DNA from: an uncultured Solimonas sp.
GTDB taxonomy: Bacteria; Pseudomonadota; Gammaproteobacteria; Nevskiales; Nevskiaceae
Assembly (NCBI GenBank): GCA_946478985.1
Contig: CAMLDZ010000038.1
Span: 1 to 26,064, forward strand
Direction of reading: 5' to 3'
DNA length: 26,064 bases
Positions 14,262 through 24,277 of the stretch are shown piece after piece. How positions within the stretch are numbered: the first letter of the stretch is position 1; every line of letters begins with the position of its first letter. The notes beneath the pieces were generated by a model. The model did no database searches. It was not told the origin of the DNA and saw only the letters and a program-made list of their open reading frames with translations. The translations under genes and the position numbers were made by a program.

Positions 14262-15333
14262 GCACGGCGGCAGACTGCGCCGCGCCGCACAGCAGTACGG
14301 CATCGCCCTTGGCGACTGGCTGGATCTGTCGACGGGCATCAGTCCGTGGAGCTGGCTCGACGATCGCGCCTGCGCGATCGAGGTGCGGCACTGGTCGCGG
14401 CTGCCGGAGGACGAGGACGGCCTCGAAGCGGCGGCGCAGCGCTACTACGGCGCCGCCGCGCTGGCGGTCGCCGGCTCGCAGGCGGCGATCCAGATGCTGC
14501 CGAGGCTGCGCGCGCCATCACGCGTCGGCGTGCTGCGGCCCTGCTATGCCGAGCATGCGCAGGCCTGGCGGCAGGCTGGCCATGCGGTCGCTGCACTGCC
14601 GCGCGAGGTGCTGCTGGAGCAGATCGATGCGCTCGACGTCGTCGTGCTCGCGCATCCCAATAATCCCGACGGCCAGCGCTACACACGCGACGAACTGTTG
14701 GCCCTGCATGCGCGGCTCGAAGCACGCGGCGGCTGGCTGCTGCTCGACGAAGCCTTTGTCGACGCGGAGCCTGATGCCAGCCTCGCCGCCGATGCGCATC
14801 GCCCCGGCCTGATCGTGCTGCGCTCGCTCGGCAAGTTCTTCGGCCTGGCCGGCGCGCGCGTCGGCTTCGTGCTCGCCGAGGCGTCGCTGCGCGCGCGGCT
14901 GCGCGACATGCTTGGCCCTTGGCCGCTGTCCGGGCCGGCACGGCTGATCGCCACGCAGGCGCTCGACGATCGTGACTGGCAGCGGACGCAAGGCGCACGG
15001 CTGCAGGGCGCCAGCGCCGAGCTGGCGCAGGCTCTGCGCGATGCAGGCCTTGCGCCGGACGGCGGCTGCGCGCTGTTCCAGTGGCTGCGCCACCCGCAGG
15101 CCGCGGCGCTGCACGCGGCGCTGGCCAGCCTGGGCGTGCTGACGCGGCTCTGCGACGACGGTGCCAGTCTGCGCTTCGGTCTGCCGCGTGATGCGCGGGA
15201 ACTTGAACGGCTGCGCGTGGCGCTGCGGCCCTCATCCGGCGCGGTGCGCCACCTTCTCCCGCAAGCGGGAGAAGGTAGGAATCATCAAGCCCCTCGACCG
15301 CCTGCGGCAGAGGGCTTCGGGGTGAGGGCATGA
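14254..15333 (+). CDS. cobD: L-threonine-O-3-phosphate decarboxylase (CobD; CobC in Pseudomonas naming) with repeat-derived tail
   Basis: The 359-residue protein is a PLP-dependent fold-type I enzyme of the aminotransferase class. It shows [12 protein letters not shown] near the start, [22 protein letters not shown], and the PLP lysine Lys194 in [17 protein letters not shown]. It makes the aminopropanol phosphate used by CbiB. The natural fold appears to end near LERLRVALR (residue 325). Residues 326-359 are translated from a REP-like repeat (15229-15328), giving a low-complexity tail beginning [11 protein letters not shown]. Without the repeat the protein would have about 325-330 residues, normal for the family. 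The stop overlaps cobQ by 4 nt. Confidence 0.93.
   Translation: MLEHGGRLRRAAQQYGIALGDWLDLSTGISPWSWLDDRACAIEVRHWSRLPEDEDGLEAAAQRYYGAAALAVAGSQAAIQMLPRLRAPSRVGVLRPCYAEHAQAWRQAGHAVAALPREVLLEQIDALDVVVLAHPNNPDGQRYTRDELLALHARLEARGGWLLLDEAFVDAEPDASLAADAHRPGLIVLRSLGKFFGLAGARVGFVLAEASLRARLRDMLGPWPLSGPARLIATQALDDRDWQRTQGARLQGASAELAQALRDAGLAPDGGCALFQWLRHPQAAALHAALASLGVLTRLCDDGASLRFGLPRDARELERLRVALRPSSGAVRHLLPQAGEGRNHQAPRPPAAEGFGVRA
15229..15328. repeat. REP-like palindromic element, copy 2, inside the cobD-cobQ junction
   Basis: This copy begins CCCTCATCCGGCGC, contains a perfect CCTTCTCCCGC/GCGGGAGAAGG hairpin, and ends TTCGGGGTGAGGG. It is read through in frame as the last 34 codons of cobD. Its final GGTGAGG lies directly before the cobQ ATG and may act as its ribosome site. 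The second module has degenerated (CCGCCTGCGGCAGAGGG). Confidence 0.85.
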
Positions 15334-16799
15334 ACCGCCACACGCTGATGGTGCAGGGCACCACCTCCGACGCCGGCAAGAGCACGCTGGTCGCCGGCCT
15401 GTGCCGCGTGCTCAAGCGTCGCGGTCATGCCATCGCACCGTTCAAGCCGCAGAACATGGCGCTGAACTCGGCGGTGACCGCCGACGGCGGCGAGATCGGC
15501 CGCGCGCAGGCGCTGCAGGCGCAGGCGGCCGGACTGCAGCCGACCACCGACATGAACCCGGTGCTGCTCAAGCCGACCACCGACGTCGGCGCGCAGGTGA
15601 TCATCCATGGCCGCGCGGTCGCCAACATGGACGCGCGCGGCTATCACGACTACAAGCGCATCGCCCGCGAGGCGGTGCTGGCCTCGCACGCGCGCTTGCA
15701 GGCGCAATACCAGGCGGTGATCGTCGAAGGCGCCGGCTCGCCGGCGGAGATCAACCTGCGCGCCAACGACATCGCCAACATGGGCTTCGCCGAGGCGGTC
15801 GACTGCCCGGTGATCCTGGTCGCCGACATCGATCGCGGCGGCGTGTTCGCGCACCTGGTCGGCACCCTGGAGCTGCTCAGCGCCTCCGAGCAGGCGCGCG
15901 TGGTCGGCTTCGTCATCAACCGCTTCCGCGGCGACATCAAGCTGCTCGAACCCGGCCTGCGCTGGCTGGAGGAACGCAGCGGCAAGCCGGTGCTCGGCAC
16001 GCTGCCCTACCTGCACGGCCTCGCGCTCGATGCCGAAGACGCCATCGTCCGCGGCGAGGCGCACAAGGCGGACGCCAAGCTGCGCGTGATCGCGCCGGTG
16101 ATCCCGCGCATCAGCAATCACACCGACTTCGATCCGCTGCGCCAGCATCCGCAGGTCGACTTCCGTTTCGTCGGGCCCAACGAGGACAAGCCGGCCGCCG
16201 ATCTGGTGATCCTGCCCGGCTCCAAGGCCGTGCGCAGCGACCTCGCCTGGCTGCGCGCACAGGGCTGGGAGCCGTACCTGCAAAAACACCTGCGCTACGG
16301 CGGCAAGCTGCTCGGCATCTGCGGCGGCCTGCAGATGCTCGGCACCTCGATCGCCGATCCGCTCGGCATCGAAGGCGCGCCGGGCGAGACGGCCGGCTTC
16401 GGCTGGCTCGATCTCGCCACCACGCTGGAAGCCGAGAAACAGCTGCGCCGTGTCGAAGGCCGGCTGGCGTTTGCCGATGCCGAGGTGCGCGGCTACGAGA
16501 TTCACGCCGGTGTCAGCCGCGGCGCGGCGCTGTCGCGTCCGGCGGCACACCTCGGCAACCGCGACGACGGTGCGGTCAGTGACGACAACGCCGTGCTCGG
16601 CACCTATGTGCACGGCGTGTTCGACGCGCCGGACGCCTGCGCCGCGCTGCTGCACTGGGCCGGCCTGGAGCGCGCACAGACCGTCGACATCGACGCACTG
16701 CGCGAAGCCTCGCTCGACCGGCTCGCCGACACGCTGGAAGCACATCTCGACATGCCGCGCGTCCTCGCGCTGCTCGACCTGCAAGCGACATCGACATGA
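15330..16799 (+). CDS. cobQ: Cobyric acid synthase (glutamine-hydrolysing)
   Basis: The 489-residue protein has an N-terminal ATPase domain with P-loop [14 protein letters not shown] (10-23), [13 protein letters not shown] and [13 protein letters not shown]. Its C-terminal triad amidotransferase domain has Cys331 in [11 protein letters not shown] and a late YVHGVFD block. It amidates four side chains (b, d, e, g) of adenosylcobyrinic acid a,c-diamide, giving adenosylcobyric acid. The length is standard. Its start (ATGA overlap with cobD) and probably its ribosome site lie at the edge of an inserted repeat. The stop overlaps cobU by 4 nt. Confidence 0.96.
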   Translation: MNRHTLMVQGTTSDAGKSTLVAGLCRVLKRRGHAIAPFKPQNMALNSAVTADGGEIGRAQALQAQAAGLQPTTDMNPVLLKPTTDVGAQVIIHGRAVANMDARGYHDYKRIAREAVLASHARLQAQYQAVIVEGAGSPAEINLRANDIANMGFAEAVDCPVILVADIDRGGVFAHLVGTLELLSASEQARVVGFVINRFRGDIKLLEPGLRWLEERSGKPVLGTLPYLHGLALDAEDAIVRGEAHKADAKLRVIAPVIPRISNHTDFDPLRQHPQVDFRFVGPNEDKPAADLVILPGSKAVRSDLAWLRAQGWEPYLQKHLRYGGKLLGICGGLQMLGTSIADPLGIEGAPGETAGFGWLDLATTLEAEKQLRRVEGRLAFADAEVRGYEIHAGVSRGAALSRPAAHLGNRDDGAVSDDNAVLGTYVHGVFDAPDACAALLHWAGLERAQTVDIDALREASLDRLADTLEAHLDMPRVLALLDLQATST

Positions 16800-17326
16800 G
16801 CACGACGCCACGCAGCCTGATTCTCGGCGGCGCACGTTCCGGCAAGAGCCGGCTCGCCGAACGGCTCGCGCAGGACAGCGGGCTGGAAGTGGTCTACATC
16901 GCCACCGCCGCGGCCGGTGACGGCGAGATGGGCGCGCGCATCGCCCGGCATCGCGCCGAGCGGCCGGCACACTGGCGCACGGTCGAACAACCGCTGGCGC
17001 TGGCCGCCACGCTGAAGAACGAGGCGCGCGCCGGTCGCTGCATCCTCGTCGACTGCCTGACCTTGTGGCTGAGCAATCTGCTGCTCGCCGACGATGGCAC
17101 GCTGGCGCGCGAGCGCGATGCGCTGCTCGATGTCTTCACCACCCTGCCCGGCCAGCTGCTGCTGGTCAGCAACGAAACCGGCCTCGGCATCATTCCGCTC
17201 GGCGAACTGACGCGCCGCTACGTCGATGAAGCCGGCCGTCTCCATCAGCAACTGGCGGCGCGCTGCGAGCGCGTCGTCTTCTGCGTCGCCGGCCTGCCGA
17301 TGACGCTCAAAGGACCCGCACCGTGA
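16796..17326 (+). CDS. cobU: Bifunctional adenosylcobinamide kinase / adenosylcobinamide-phosphate guanylyltransferase (CobU/CobP)
   Basis: The 176-residue protein has the P-loop [12 protein letters not shown] (11-22). His52 in [15 protein letters not shown] matches the guanylylated histidine of Salmonella Cob[12 protein letters not shown] and [19 protein letters not shown] are further family blocks. It phosphorylates adenosylcobinamide and then activates it with GTP to adenosylcobinamide-GDP. It overlaps cobQ and cobT by 4 nt each. In Pseudomonas clusters the same position is occupied by cobP. Confidence 0.96.
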   Translation: MSTTPRSLILGGARSGKSRLAERLAQDSGLEVVYIATAAAGDGEMGARIARHRAERPAHWRTVEQPLALAATLKNEARAGRCILVDCLTLWLSNLLLADDGTLARERDALLDVFTTLPGQLLLVSNETGLGIIPLGELTRRYVDEAGRLHQQLAARCERVVFCVAGLPMTLKGPAP

Positions 17327-18381
17327 CTGGCCCCTCGAACTGGCTCGATGCCGCCATCCCCGCGCCGAGCGCCGCAGCCGAAGCCGCCGCGCGCGCGCGG
17401 CAGGCTCAGCTGACCAAGCCGCCCGGCGCGCTCGGCGAACTGGAGACCCTGGCGATCCGCCTCGCCGGCCTGCAGTCGCGTGAACAGCCCGCGGTCGAGC
17501 GCGTCCACATCAGCGTGTTCGCCGCCGACCACGGCGTCGCCGCCGAGAACGTCTCGGCGTTTCCGCAGGCGGTGACGGCGCAGATGGTCGACAACTTCGC
17601 GCACGGCGGCGCCGCGATCAGCGTCGCCGCGCGCACGCTGGGCGCGCGCTTCGAGGTCGTCGATCTCGGCACCGTCGGTGCATCGTCGGCAAAGACCGGC
17701 GTGCGTCGCGAGCGGATCGCCGCCTGCACCGCCAACCTCGCGCGCGAAGCGGCGATGAGCGATGCGCAGCTGGATCAGGCGCTGGCCAGCGGCCGCGACG
17801 CGGCGCTGCGCGCGAAGGCCGCGCATGCCGAGCTGTTCATCGGCGGCGAGATGGGCATCGCCAACACCACCAGCGCCAGCGCGCTGGCCTGCCAGCTGCT
17901 CGGCGCCGCGCCCGCCACCCTCGCCGGTCCCGGCACCGGCCTCGACGCGCCGGGCGTCGCGCACAAGGCGCTGGTAATCGAGCGGGCGCTGGCGCTGCAC
18001 GCGCCGCATTGCGCGACGCCGCGCGAGGCCTTGCGCCGCCTCGGCGGTTTCGAGATCGCCGCGCTGGCCGGTGCCTGCATCGCCGCCGCGCAGCAGCGCA
18101 TTCCGGTGCTGGTCGACGGCTTCATCGTCAGCGTCGCCGCGCTGGCGGCCACGCAGATGCGCCCCGAACTGCGGCCCTGGCTGATCTTTGCGCACCGCTC
18201 GGCGGAGCCCGGGCACGCGCGCGTGCTGCAGGCTTTCGACGCGCACGGCCTGATCGATCTGGGCCTGCGCCTCGGCGAGGGCAGCGGCGCGGCGGTCGCG
18301 GTGCCGCTGCTGCGGCTGGCCTGCGCGCTGCACGCCGGCATGGCGACGTTTGCCGAGGCAGGCGTCGCCGGCAAGAATTGA
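17323..18381 (+). CDS. cobT: Nicotinate-nucleotide--dimethylbenzimidazole phosphoribosyltransferase
   Basis: The 352-residue protein has family blocks [49 protein letters not shown] and [12 protein letters not shown]. Glu319 in [13 protein letters not shown] corresponds to catalytic Glu317 of Salmonella CobT. It joins dimethylbenzimidazole (from BluB) to ribose phosphate from nicotinate mononucleotide, giving alpha-ribazole phosphate. The GTG start overlaps the cobU stop; cobC follows after 6 bp. The length matches the family (about 350). Confidence 0.96.
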   Translation: MTGPSNWLDAAIPAPSAAAEAAARARQAQLTKPPGALGELETLAIRLAGLQSREQPAVERVHISVFAADHGVAAENVSAFPQAVTAQMVDNFAHGGAAISVAARTLGARFEVVDLGTVGASSAKTGVRRERIAACTANLAREAAMSDAQLDQALASGRDAALRAKAAHAELFIGGEMGIANTTSASALACQLLGAAPATLAGPGTGLDAPGVAHKALVIERALALHAPHCATPREALRRLGGFEIAALAGACIAAAQQRIPVLVDGFIVSVAALAATQMRPELRPWLIFAHRSAEPGHARVLQAFDAHGLIDLGLRLGEGSGAAVAVPLLRLACALHAGMATFAEAGVAGKN

Positions 18382-18387
18382 CGCATC

Positions 18388-18957
18388 ATGGGTATCGATC
18401 TCCTCCGCCACGGCGCGACGACGCTCCGCGGCCACTACTGCGGCAGCACCGACGCGCCGCTGACCATGGACGGCATGGCAGCGATGCTCGATGCCGTGCA
18501 GGGCCGCCGCTGGCAGCGCATCGTCAGCTCGCCGCTGACGCGCTGTGCCGACTTTGCCGAATCGCTGGCCGCGCAGCTCGGCGTGCCCTGCCGCATCGAT
18601 GCACGTCTGCGCGAGCTGCATTTCGGCAGCTGGGAAGGCCGCCACCCGCGCGAGATCCCGGAGGCCGAGCTCGGCGCGTTCTGGGCCGATCCGCTGGGCG
18701 CTGCGCCGCCGGGCTCCGAGTCGCTGCGCGCACTGCAGTCGCGGGTGTTTGCCGCCTGGCTGGAACTCGCTGAAGACGCGGTCAGCACCCTGGTCGTCAC
18801 CCACGGCGGGCCGATCCGCGTTCTGCTCGCGCTGGAGCGCGGGCTGCCGCTGACGCGCTCGCACGAGATCGAAGTGCCGCTGGCCGGGCTGATCCGTCTG
18901 CCGTCGCCGGCATTGACGGCGTTCGCGGCCCCGGCAAGCGGCGTGAGCCTGCATTGA
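18388..18957 (+). CDS. cobC: Alpha-ribazole phosphatase, histidine phosphatase family
   Basis: The 189-residue protein has the phosphoglycerate-mutase-like LLRHGAT motif, with the phospho-accepting His8, a second catalytic His139 in VVTHGGPIRVLL, and RELHFGSWEG. Family members remove phosphate from alpha-ribazole phosphate or from the final cobalamin phosphate. Sequence alone cannot distinguish it from other histidine phosphatases; its position between cobT and cobS decides the call. Its TGA shares one base with the ATG of cobS. Confidence 0.9.
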   Translation: MGIDLLRHGATTLRGHYCGSTDAPLTMDGMAAMLDAVQGRRWQRIVSSPLTRCADFAESLAAQLGVPCRIDARLRELHFGSWEGRHPREIPEAELGAFWADPLGAAPPGSESLRALQSRVFAAWLELAEDAVSTLVVTHGGPIRVLLALERGLPLTRSHEIEVPLAGLIRLPSPALTAFAAPASGVSLH

Positions 18958-19679
18958 TGCCGCGCGGCCTGCTCGTCGCGCTGCAGTTCCTGACGCGGCT
19001 GCCGCTGCGCGTGGAACCGGCGCCGTCGGCGACCGAGCTGGGCCAGTCGCTGCTGTGGTACCCGCTGGTCGGTGCGCTGCTGGGCCTGCTGCTGGTCGTC
19101 GCGGTGATTCCGGCGCTGCCGCTGCCGCTGCACGCGGCGCTGCTGCTGGGCCTGTGGGTGATCGCCAGCGGCGCCTTGCATCTGGACGGCCTGGCCGACT
19201 GCGCCGATGCCTGGATCGGCGGTCATGGCGACCGCGAGCGCACGCTGGCGATCATGAAGGACACGCACGCGGGTTCGATGGCCGTGGTCGCGATCGTCGT
19301 CGTGCTGCTGAGCAAATTTGCGGCGCTGCTGGCCCTGCTTGAGCAGGGGGCCGGCTGGACGCTGTGGCTGGCGCCGCTGCTGGCGCGGGCGGCGATGCCG
19401 GCGCTGTTCGCGAGCACGCCCTATGTGCGCAGCCAGGGGCTCGGCAGCGCGCTGGCCGAACAGCTGCCGCGCAACATGGCGTGGATCGTCGTGTCGCTGG
19501 CGCTGGCCAGCACGGCCGCCGCCGGCATCGACGGCGTGTTTGCGGCCTTATGCGCAGTCGCCGCCTTCGCCCTGCTGCGCCGCGCCTTCATGCGCCGCCT
19601 CGGCGGCTTTACCGGCGACTGCGCTGGCGCCGCCGTCGAACTGACCGAGCTGACGGTGCTGGTAGCGCTGGCGGTTTGA
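18957..19679 (+). CDS. cobS: Adenosylcobinamide-GDP ribazoletransferase (cobalamin synthase)
   Basis: The 240-residue polytopic membrane protein joins adenosylcobinamide-GDP to alpha-ribazole (phosphate), the last assembly step. It opens LLVALQFLTRLPLRVEP. The signature GALHLDGLADCADAWIGG is followed by IMKDTHAGSMAVVAIV, and the C terminus has GGFTGDCAGAAVELTELTVL. The ATG at 18957 fits the TGATG junction; a TTG one codon upstream is less likely. It is the last gene of the operon. After it come palindromic repeats and the convergent gyrA. Confidence 0.95.
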   Translation: MPRGLLVALQFLTRLPLRVEPAPSATELGQSLLWYPLVGALLGLLLVVAVIPALPLPLHAALLLGLWVIASGALHLDGLADCADAWIGGHGDRERTLAIMKDTHAGSMAVVAIVVVLLSKFAALLALLEQGAGWTLWLAPLLARAAMPALFASTPYVRSQGLGSALAEQLPRNMAWIVVSLALASTAAAGIDGVFAALCAVAAFALLRRAFMRRLGGFTGDCAGAAVELTELTVLVALAV

Positions 19680-19725
19680 GAAACGCGGACTTACGGTTCG
19701 GCCACTCAAAGCAGCTACGGTTGTT

Positions 19726-19851
19726 CCCTCTCCCCGCCTGCGGGGAGAGGGTTGGGGCGAGGGGCAGCGAGGCACCCGTATCGCCTGATGATGCCGCGCT
19801 CCCCCTCATCCGGCGCTGTGCGCCACCTTCTCCCCGCAAGCGGGGAGAAGG
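19726..19851. repeat. REP-like element, copy 3, modules in swapped order; probable bidirectional terminator
   Basis: Positions 19726-19764 hold CCCTCTCCCCGC/GCGGGGAGAGGG followed by TTGGGGCGAGGGG. Positions 19803-19851 hold CCCTCATCCGGCGC followed by CCTTCTCCCCGC/GCGGGGAGAAGG. These are the two modules of copy 1 in reverse order. Both hairpins are perfect and lie between convergent cobS and gyrA. This is a natural place for terminators, though no U-tracts are present. Confidence 0.75.
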
Positions 19852-19861
19852 TGATCACAGC

Positions 19862-22573
19862 TCAATCGGCCGCTGGCATCTCTGAATCCGCTTCGCCCAC
19901 TTCATCGATGACCGCATCGGCTTCGTCGTCGGCGACGATGCGATCGATGCCGACCAGACGGTCGGCGTCGCCGGCGCGCATCAGGCGCACGCCCTGGGTG
20001 TTGCGGCTCATCGTGCGCACGTCGGTGGTCTTGAAGCGGATCAGGATGCCGTTCTCGGAAATCAGCATGACCTGATGGCTGTCGTCGACGGTGACGGCGC
20101 CGATCAGCCGGCCGGTCTTGTCGGACAGCGCCTGGGCGATCACGCCCTGGCCGCCACGGCCGCGACGCGGGAACTGCTCGACCGGCGTGCGCTTGCCGTA
20201 GCCGAATTCGGAGACGGTGAGGATGTCGCCACCCTCGGCGACGATCAGCGCGATCACGCGCGCACCATCGACGCCTTCGGCGCCGGCCTCGTCGCCATCC
20301 TCGGCCGCTTCGAGCGCGTCCTCACCCTCCTCCTCGCTGCCGGCAAACGCCTTCAGCAGGCGGATGCCGCGCACGCCGGTCGCGCCGCGACCCATCACGC
20401 GCACGTCGTTCTCGTTGAAGCGGATCGCACGGCCACCGTCGGAGACCAGGATCACGTCGTCGTTGCCGCGGGTCAGCGCGACGCCGACCAGTTCGTCGTC
20501 GACGCGCAGGTCGACGGCGATGATGCCGTTGCGACGCACGTTCTGGAACGCGGCCAGCTCGGTCTTCTTGACGGTGCCGCGACGCGTGACCATGAAGATG
20601 AAGCTGCTCCTGGGCTCCTCGCCCTCGAGCAAGGGCGCCGGCGCGAAGCTCTTGATCGCCAGCACGGCATTGATCTTCTCGCCGCCTTCGAGCGGCAGCA
20701 GATTGTTGAACGGCTTGCCGCGCGAGCCGCGCGAACCCGGCGGCAGCTCGAACACGCGCAGCTTGTAGCACTTGCCGGCGCTGCTGAAGCACAGCAGCGT
20801 GTCGTGCGAATGCGCGACCCAGAGGCGGTCGACGAAATCCTCGTCCTTGGTGGTGGCGGCGATCTTGCCGCGGCCGCCCCGCTTCTGCGCCTGGTATTCG
20901 ACCAGCGGCACCGCCTTGACGTAGCCCTCGTGCGACAGCGTGACGACCATGTCCTGCGGCGGAATCAGGTCTTCACGATTGATGTTGAGCGCGGCGTCGG
21001 TGATCTCGGTGCGGCGCTCGTCGCCGTACTGTTCCTTGACCTCCAGCAGCTCGCCGCGGATCACCGACAGCAGGCGCGTCTCCGAACCGAGGATGTCGAG
21101 GTAATCGAGGATCGCCTCCAGCAGGGCCTTGAACTCGTCGTGGATCTTGTCCTGCTCCAGGCCGGTCAGCCGGTGCAGGCGCAATTCCAGAATGGCCTGC
21201 GCCTGCGCTTCGGAAAGCCGGTAGCCGGGCTTGCCGTCGTGATCGATGATGCCGAACTCGCGCGTCAGCTCCTGCGGCCGCGAGGCGTCGGCGCCAGCGC
21301 GTTCCAGCATCGCCAGCACCGGGCCGGGCTCCCAGATGCTGCCCATCAGGCCGGCCTTGGCCTCGGCCGGCGTCGGCGAACTGCGGATCAGCGCGATCAC
21401 CGCATCCAGATTGGCCAGCGCGACCGACAGGCCTTCCAGAACGTGGGCGCGGCGGCGCGCTTCACGCAGCAGGTAGCGGGTGCGGCGCGTCACGACCTCG
21501 CGGCGGTGCCGCACGAAGATGTCGAGCAGCTGCTGCAGCGACAACAGTCGCGGCTGACCGTTGTCCAGCGCCACCATGTTGAGATTGAAGCTGTCCTGCA
21601 GCTGCGTCTGCTGGAACAGATTGTTGAGCACCACCTCGGCGTTCTCGCCGCGGCGCAGCTCGATCACCATGCGCATGCCGTCCTTGTCGGATTCGTCGCG
21701 CAGTTCGGTGATGCCTTCGAGCTTCTTGTCCTTGACCAGCTCGGCGATCTTCTCCAGCAGCCGCGCCTTGTTCACCTGGTACGGCAGCTCGGTGACGATG
21801 ATCGCCTGCTTGTCGGCGGAGACGTCCTCGAAGTGCGTACGGCCGCGCACGACGATGCGGCCACGACCGGTGGCGTAGGCCTCGACCAGTCCTGCCGCAT
21901 CCAGCAGCAGGCCGCCCGTTGGGAAGTCCGGCGCCGGGATGTGCTGCATCAGCTCGGCCAGCGTGATCGAGGGGTTGTCGATCAGGGCGATGCAGCCGTC
22001 GATGACCTCGCCGAGATTGTGCGGCGGAATGTTGGTGGCCATGCCGACGGCGATGCCGGAGCTGCCGTTGACCAGCAGGTTCGGAAACTTGGCGGGCAGG
22101 ACGCTGGGTTCCTGCTCGGAACCGTCGTAGTTGGGCTGGAAATCGACCGTTTCCTTGTCGATGTCGGCAAGCAGCTCGTGTGCGATCCGCGTCATGCGGA
22201 TTTCGGTGTAACGCATCGCCGCCGGGTTATCGCCGTCGACCGAGCCGAAATTGCCCTGGCCGTCGACCAGCAGGTAGCGCATCGAGAACGGCTGCGCCAT
22301 GCGCACGATGGTGTCGTAGATCGCCGAGTCGCCGTGCGGATGGTATTTACCCATCACGTCACCGACGATGCGCGCCGACTTCTTGAACGGCTTGTTGTAG
22401 TCGTTGCGCTGCTCGTGCATCGCGAACAGCGAGCGGCGGTGCACCGGTTTCAAGCCATCGCGGGCGTCCGGCAGCGCGCGGCCGACGATCACGCTCATCG
22501 CGTAATCGAGATAACTGCGCCGCATCTCGTCTTCGAGATTGACGCTGACAACTTCCTTGGCGAAATCAGTCAT
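19862..22573 (-). CDS. gyrA: DNA gyrase subunit A
   Basis: The 903-residue protein is a complete GyrA. The catalytic Tyr122 lies in [10 protein letters not shown]. The quinolone-determining region reads [18 protein letters not shown], with Ser83 and Asp87 as in sensitive strains. The GyrA-box needed for DNA wrapping is present (QKRGGRG). The C-terminal beta-pinwheel carries an acidic insert at about residues 745-769 ([19 protein letters not shown]...). The chain ends in an acidic tail, as in many gammaproteobacteria. With GyrB it introduces negative supercoils using ATP. The start ATG at 22573 ([17 protein letters not shown]) matches homologues. It converges with the cob operon and is probably transcribed alone. 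Confidence 0.97.
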   Translation of the reverse strand: MTDFAKEVVSVNLEDEMRRSYLDYAMSVIVGRALPDARDGLKPVHRRSLFAMHEQRNDYNKPFKKSARIVGDVMGKYHPHGDSAIYDTIVRMAQPFSMRYLLVDGQGNFGSVDGDNPAAMRYTEIRMTRIAHELLADIDKETVDFQPNYDGSEQEPSVLPAKFPNLLVNGSSGIAVGMATNIPPHNLGEVIDGCIALIDNPSITLAELMQHIPAPDFPTGGLLLDAAGLVEAYATGRGRIVVRGRTHFEDVSADKQAIIVTELPYQVNKARLLEKIAELVKDKKLEGITELRDESDKDGMRMVIELRRGENAEVVLNNLFQQTQLQDSFNLNMVALDNGQPRLLSLQQLLDIFVRHRREVVTRRTRYLLREARRRAHVLEGLSVALANLDAVIALIRSSPTPAEAKAGLMGSIWEPGPVLAMLERAGADASRPQELTREFGIIDHDGKPGYRLSEAQAQAILELRLHRLTGLEQDKIHDEFKALLEAILDYLDILGSETRLLSVIRGELLEVKEQYGDERRTEITDAALNINREDLIPPQDMVVTLSHEGYVKAVPLVEYQAQKRGGRGKIAATTKDEDFVDRLWVAHSHDTLLCFSSAGKCYKLRVFELPPGSRGSRGKPFNNLLPLEGGEKINAVLAIKSFAPAPLLEGEEPRSSFIFMVTRRGTVKKTELAAFQNVRRNGIIAVDLRVDDELVGVALTRGNDDVILVSDGGRAIRFNENDVRVMGRGATGVRGIRLLKAFAGSEEEGEDALEAAEDGDEAGAEGVDGARVIALIVAEGGDILTVSEFGYGKRTPVEQFPRRGRGGQGVIAQALSDKTGRLIGAVTVDDSHQVMLISENGILIRFKTTDVRTMSRNTQGVRLMRAGDADRLVGIDRIVADDEADAVIDEVGEADSEMPAAD

Positions 22574-22715
22574 GGACGACGGTCATCGGTCGGGCGCGGA
22601 TCAGGCATTTACCGTCCCGGCGCGCGGCCTCAGCAGCACGTACGCAACAGCCGGAATTTCAAAGGATTCCAGCGCGCCTTTGCGGCCGCGCCAGGACGGG
22701 ATCGGATGTCAGAAA

Positions 22716-22724
22716 ATCTTAACA
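22716..22724 (-). promoter_or_regulatory. Possible extended -10 promoter of gyrA
   Basis: On the minus strand, TGTTAAGAT sits in an AT-rich patch about 140 bp before the gyrA start. It fits a TGn-TANNNT extended -10. No convincing -35 was found. Confidence 0.35.
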
Positions 22725-22827
22725 CAAGCGGGCATTTGCCGGGCGCTTGGCCAGCGGTTTGATTGCCTGGCGGCGGCGCTTTTCGCACAAGCGGAGAATC
22801 AGCCTGCGAATGTCCGAAAATCGGCCA

Positions 22828-24186
22828 TCAGCCGGGCCGCGCCTGACGCATCGTCACAAACTCTTCCGCGGTGGTGGGATGGATGCCGATGGTGTCGTCG
22901 AACACCTGTTTGCTGGCCCCGGCCTTGAGCGCCACGGCCAGCCCCTGGATCAGCTCGCCGGCGTCCGGCCCGACCATGTGGCAACCCAGCACGCGGTCGG
23001 TGTCGGCGTCGACGACCAGCTTGAGGAAGGTCGATTCCGGCGACGCGGTCAGCGTCAGGCGCAGCGGCTTGAAGCGGCTCTCGTAGATGCGCAGCGAGTG
23101 CCCTGCCTGGCGCGCCGCCACTTCCGTCAGGCCCACCGTGCCGACATTGGGCAGGCTGAAGACCGCGGTGGGAATCTGCGCGTAGTCGAGCGGCCGGAAC
23201 GCCTGCGGCTGGAACAGCAGCCGCGCGACCGCCATGCCTTCGGCCAGCGCCACCGGCGTCAGCTGCACGCGGCCGATGACATCGCCGACCGCCAGGATCG
23301 AGGGCTCCGCACTGCGGTATTGCGCATCCACCTCGATGTAGCCGCGCGCATCCAGGCGCGCCGCGGTGGCCTGCAGGTTGAGGCCATCGAGCCTGGGCCG
23401 CCGGCCGGTGGCATAGAGCACGCAATCGGCTGCGAGGGTGCCGCCATCTTGCAGCAGCACCTGCAGACTGCCGTCGCCGTGGCGCTCGATGCCCGCGACG
23501 TCGGCATTGAAGCGCAGATCCAGACCCTTGAGCCGCAGCTGCTCGGCCAGATGCTGGCGGACGCCATCGTCGAATGCGCCCAGAAACAGCGCGCCGCGGT
23601 ACAGCTGCGTCACCTGCGCGCCCATGCCGTGGAAGATCGAGGCGAACTCCACGGCGATATAGCCGCCGCCGACGACGACGATGCGACGCGGCAGCGCCGG
23701 CAGGTGGAACGCCTGGTCGGACGTGATCGCATGCTCGATGCCCGGCACTGCCGGCAGCTGCGGTTCGCCGCCGGTGGCAATCAGGATGTTCTCGGCGCGC
23801 ACGACCTGGCCCTGGATGTCGATCGTGTGCGCGTCCAGCAGCCGCGCGTGGCCGCGAAACGTCCGCACGGCAGCCCTGTCGAGCAGGTCGGCGTAGATGC
23901 CGTTGAGCCGGGCGATTTCGCGATTCTTGTTGGCGAGCAGGGTCGGCCAGTCGAAGGCGGCCTGGTCCAGCGTCCAGCCATAGCTGGGCGCCTGCGCAAA
24001 TTCGTCCGCGTAGGCGGCGCCATAGGCGAGCATCTTCTTCGGCACGCAGCCGAGATTGACGCAGGTCCCGCCCAGCTCGGCGCTTTCGGCAAGACCGACG
24101 CGCGCACCGAAGCCCGCCGCCGTACGCGCCGCGCGCACGCCGCCGGACCCGCCGCCGATGACGAACAGTTCGTAGTCGAACGACAT
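22828..24186 (-). CDS. gor: Glutathione-disulfide reductase
   Basis: The 452-residue flavoprotein reduces glutathione disulfide. The FAD site is [13 protein letters not shown] (9-21), the redox-active Cys42 and Cys47 lie in [13 protein letters not shown], the nucleotide site is [13 protein letters not shown], and His436/Glu441 form the catalytic pair in [12 protein letters not shown]. The NADPH 2'-phosphate region reads [12 protein letters not shown]. Arg197 matches Arg198 of E. coli Gor, but the position of Arg204 is Gly203. The ATG at 24186 has GAGGAA 6 nt upstream. Dihydrolipoamide dehydrogenase and mercuric reductase are excluded by the C-terminal block. It appears monocistronic. Confidence 0.94.
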   Translation of the reverse strand: MSFDYELFVIGGGSGGVRAARTAAGFGARVGLAESAELGGTCVNLGCVPKKMLAYGAAYADEFAQAPSYGWTLDQAAFDWPTLLANKNREIARLNGIYADLLDRAAVRTFRGHARLLDAHTIDIQGQVVRAENILIATGGEPQLPAVPGIEHAITSDQAFHLPALPRRIVVVGGGYIAVEFASIFHGMGAQVTQLYRGALFLGAFDDGVRQHLAEQLRLKGLDLRFNADVAGIERHGDGSLQVLLQDGGTLAADCVLYATGRRPRLDGLNLQATAARLDARGYIEVDAQYRSAEPSILAVGDVIGRVQLTPVALAEGMAVARLLFQPQAFRPLDYAQIPTAVFSLPNVGTVGLTEVAARQAGHSLRIYESRFKPLRLTLTASPESTFLKLVVDADTDRVLGCHMVGPDAGELIQGLAVALKAGASKQVFDDTIGIHPTTAEEFVTMRQARPG

Positions 24187-24277
24187 GTCAGTTCCTCGCT
24201 CCGATTCGATGCGCGGATTGTCACCGATGCGCGCGATCGCCGACGGCCGAGCCGAATCCGGGTGATACTGTCGGCAG

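Noticed and set aside
12030..14339. Long minus-strand open frame across bluB, the BtuF-like gene and cbiB
   Set aside because: Three conserved, overlapping plus-strand genes occupy the same DNA. The minus frame has no recognisable domain.
19726..19851. Tandem-like palindromes as a CRISPR array
   Set aside because: Only two hairpin modules of differing sequence, with no regular repeat-spacer spacing and no cas genes.
20075..22762. Long open frame (895 codons) opposite gyrA
   Set aside because: The strand with gyrA gives a full, motif-complete protein. The opposite frame shows only the composition of a shadow frame.
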